Shown one piece after another: positions 63,881-64,000 of a stretch of 64,000 nucleotides of DNA. The stretch is from Billgrantia campisalis. Lineage in GTDB: Bacteria; Pseudomonadota; Gammaproteobacteria; Pseudomonadales; Halomonadaceae. Under the pieces are notes generated by a model. That model made no database searches and was not told where the DNA came from. It worked only from the letters and a program-made list of their open reading frames with translations. The position numbers were made by a program, and so were the translations under genes. The stretch lies in assembly GCF_022341425.1 (NCBI RefSeq), contig NZ_JABFUC010000012.1, forward strand, positions 90,072 to 154,071, in the 5' to 3' direction. How positions within the stretch are numbered: position 1 is the stretch's first letter; every line of letters begins with the position of its first letter.

Positions 63881-64000
63881 TCGAACCTCGAACCTCGAAC
63901 CTCGAACCTCGAACCTCGAACCTCGAACCTCGAACCTCGAACCTCGAACCTCGAACCTCGAACCTCGAACCTCGAACCTCGAACCTCGAACCTCGAACCT
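63881..64000. repeat. Heptanucleotide tandem repeat, at least 17 units, runs off the window
   Basis: Perfect copies of TCGAACC fill the last 120 bases with no variant, and the array continues beyond the window. Upstream at 63795-63824 a G-rich counterpart (GCGCGAGGGGCAAGGCGCGAGGT in parts) is separated from it by about 56 bp of ordinary sequence, so the two could fold back on each other. Confidence 0.95.

Overview
This 64 kb window is bacterial chromosome with high GC and dense operons. Its gene content points to a halophilic gammaproteobacterium of the Halomonadaceae (Halomonas-like): a full urea uptake and urease locus, a phasin gene, an EhuB-like compatible-solute binding protein, and the lexA/psrA/nagZ neighbourhood shared with Pseudomonas. 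The organism call is inference; there is no rRNA in the window.

Region by region. 1-1.7 kb: end of a tripartite tricarboxylate transporter (tctB end, tctA). 2-14.4 kb: a nitrogen-acquisition block, urtABCDE (urea ABC importer) followed by ureDABCEFG and a HupE/UreJ protein. Both urtA and ureD are preceded by sigma-54 promoter matches with NtrC-type dyads at glnAp2-like distances (about -108/-110, -142, -174). 14.4-17.7 kb: LapA-like and YihY membrane proteins and a PilZ plus degenerate HD-GYP protein. 17.7-21.2 kb: a decayed zone with IS5-type and IS66-type transposase remnants and a broken EAL gene, around a spermidine synthase-like protein, a lipoprotein and arfB. 21.3-25.6 kb: a large hybrid kinase (CHASE3-PAS-PAS-HK-REC-HPt) overlapping a REC-EAL response regulator. 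25.7-33.5 kb: an RsuA/RluF-like protein without its catalytic Asp, a membrane coiled-coil protein, Mrp, dcd, purMN, an AI-2E family permease and hda. 33.5-39.7 kb: orphan EhuB-like protein, lipoprotein, phasin, fumC, glpD, glpR. 40-43.7 kb: two identical tRNA-Val(GAC) genes, then metNIQ-msrC on the minus strand behind a promoter, a SAM-II-like aptamer and a terminator. 43.9-50 kb: ribE and nucleobase salvage (NCS2 permease, apt, gpt, ung, upp, uraA). 50-54.8 kb: molybdenum cofactor operon mobA-mobB-moeA-moaC/moaD fusion-moaE-moaA. 54.9-64 kb: short H-NS-like protein, RNase J-like enzyme, purU, CbiM-like membrane protein, lexA-dinB, psrA, an L,D-transpeptidase, nagZ and hpt.

How it works together: urt/ure import and hydrolyse urea and look co-regulated by nitrogen status. 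metNIQ-msrC imports methionine and repairs its free oxidised form, apparently under S-adenosylmethionine feedback. The 15.9-25.6 kb stretch is a c-di-GMP signalling neighbourhood. Repeats stand out: 7-bp tandem arrays (CGAACCT or its complement) lie at 29.7, 58.8 and 63.9 kb, two of them between convergent gene ends, and hairpins with CANGGANG loops (the CsrA/RsmA binding motif) lie in three intergenic elements, two of them inside the urea loci.
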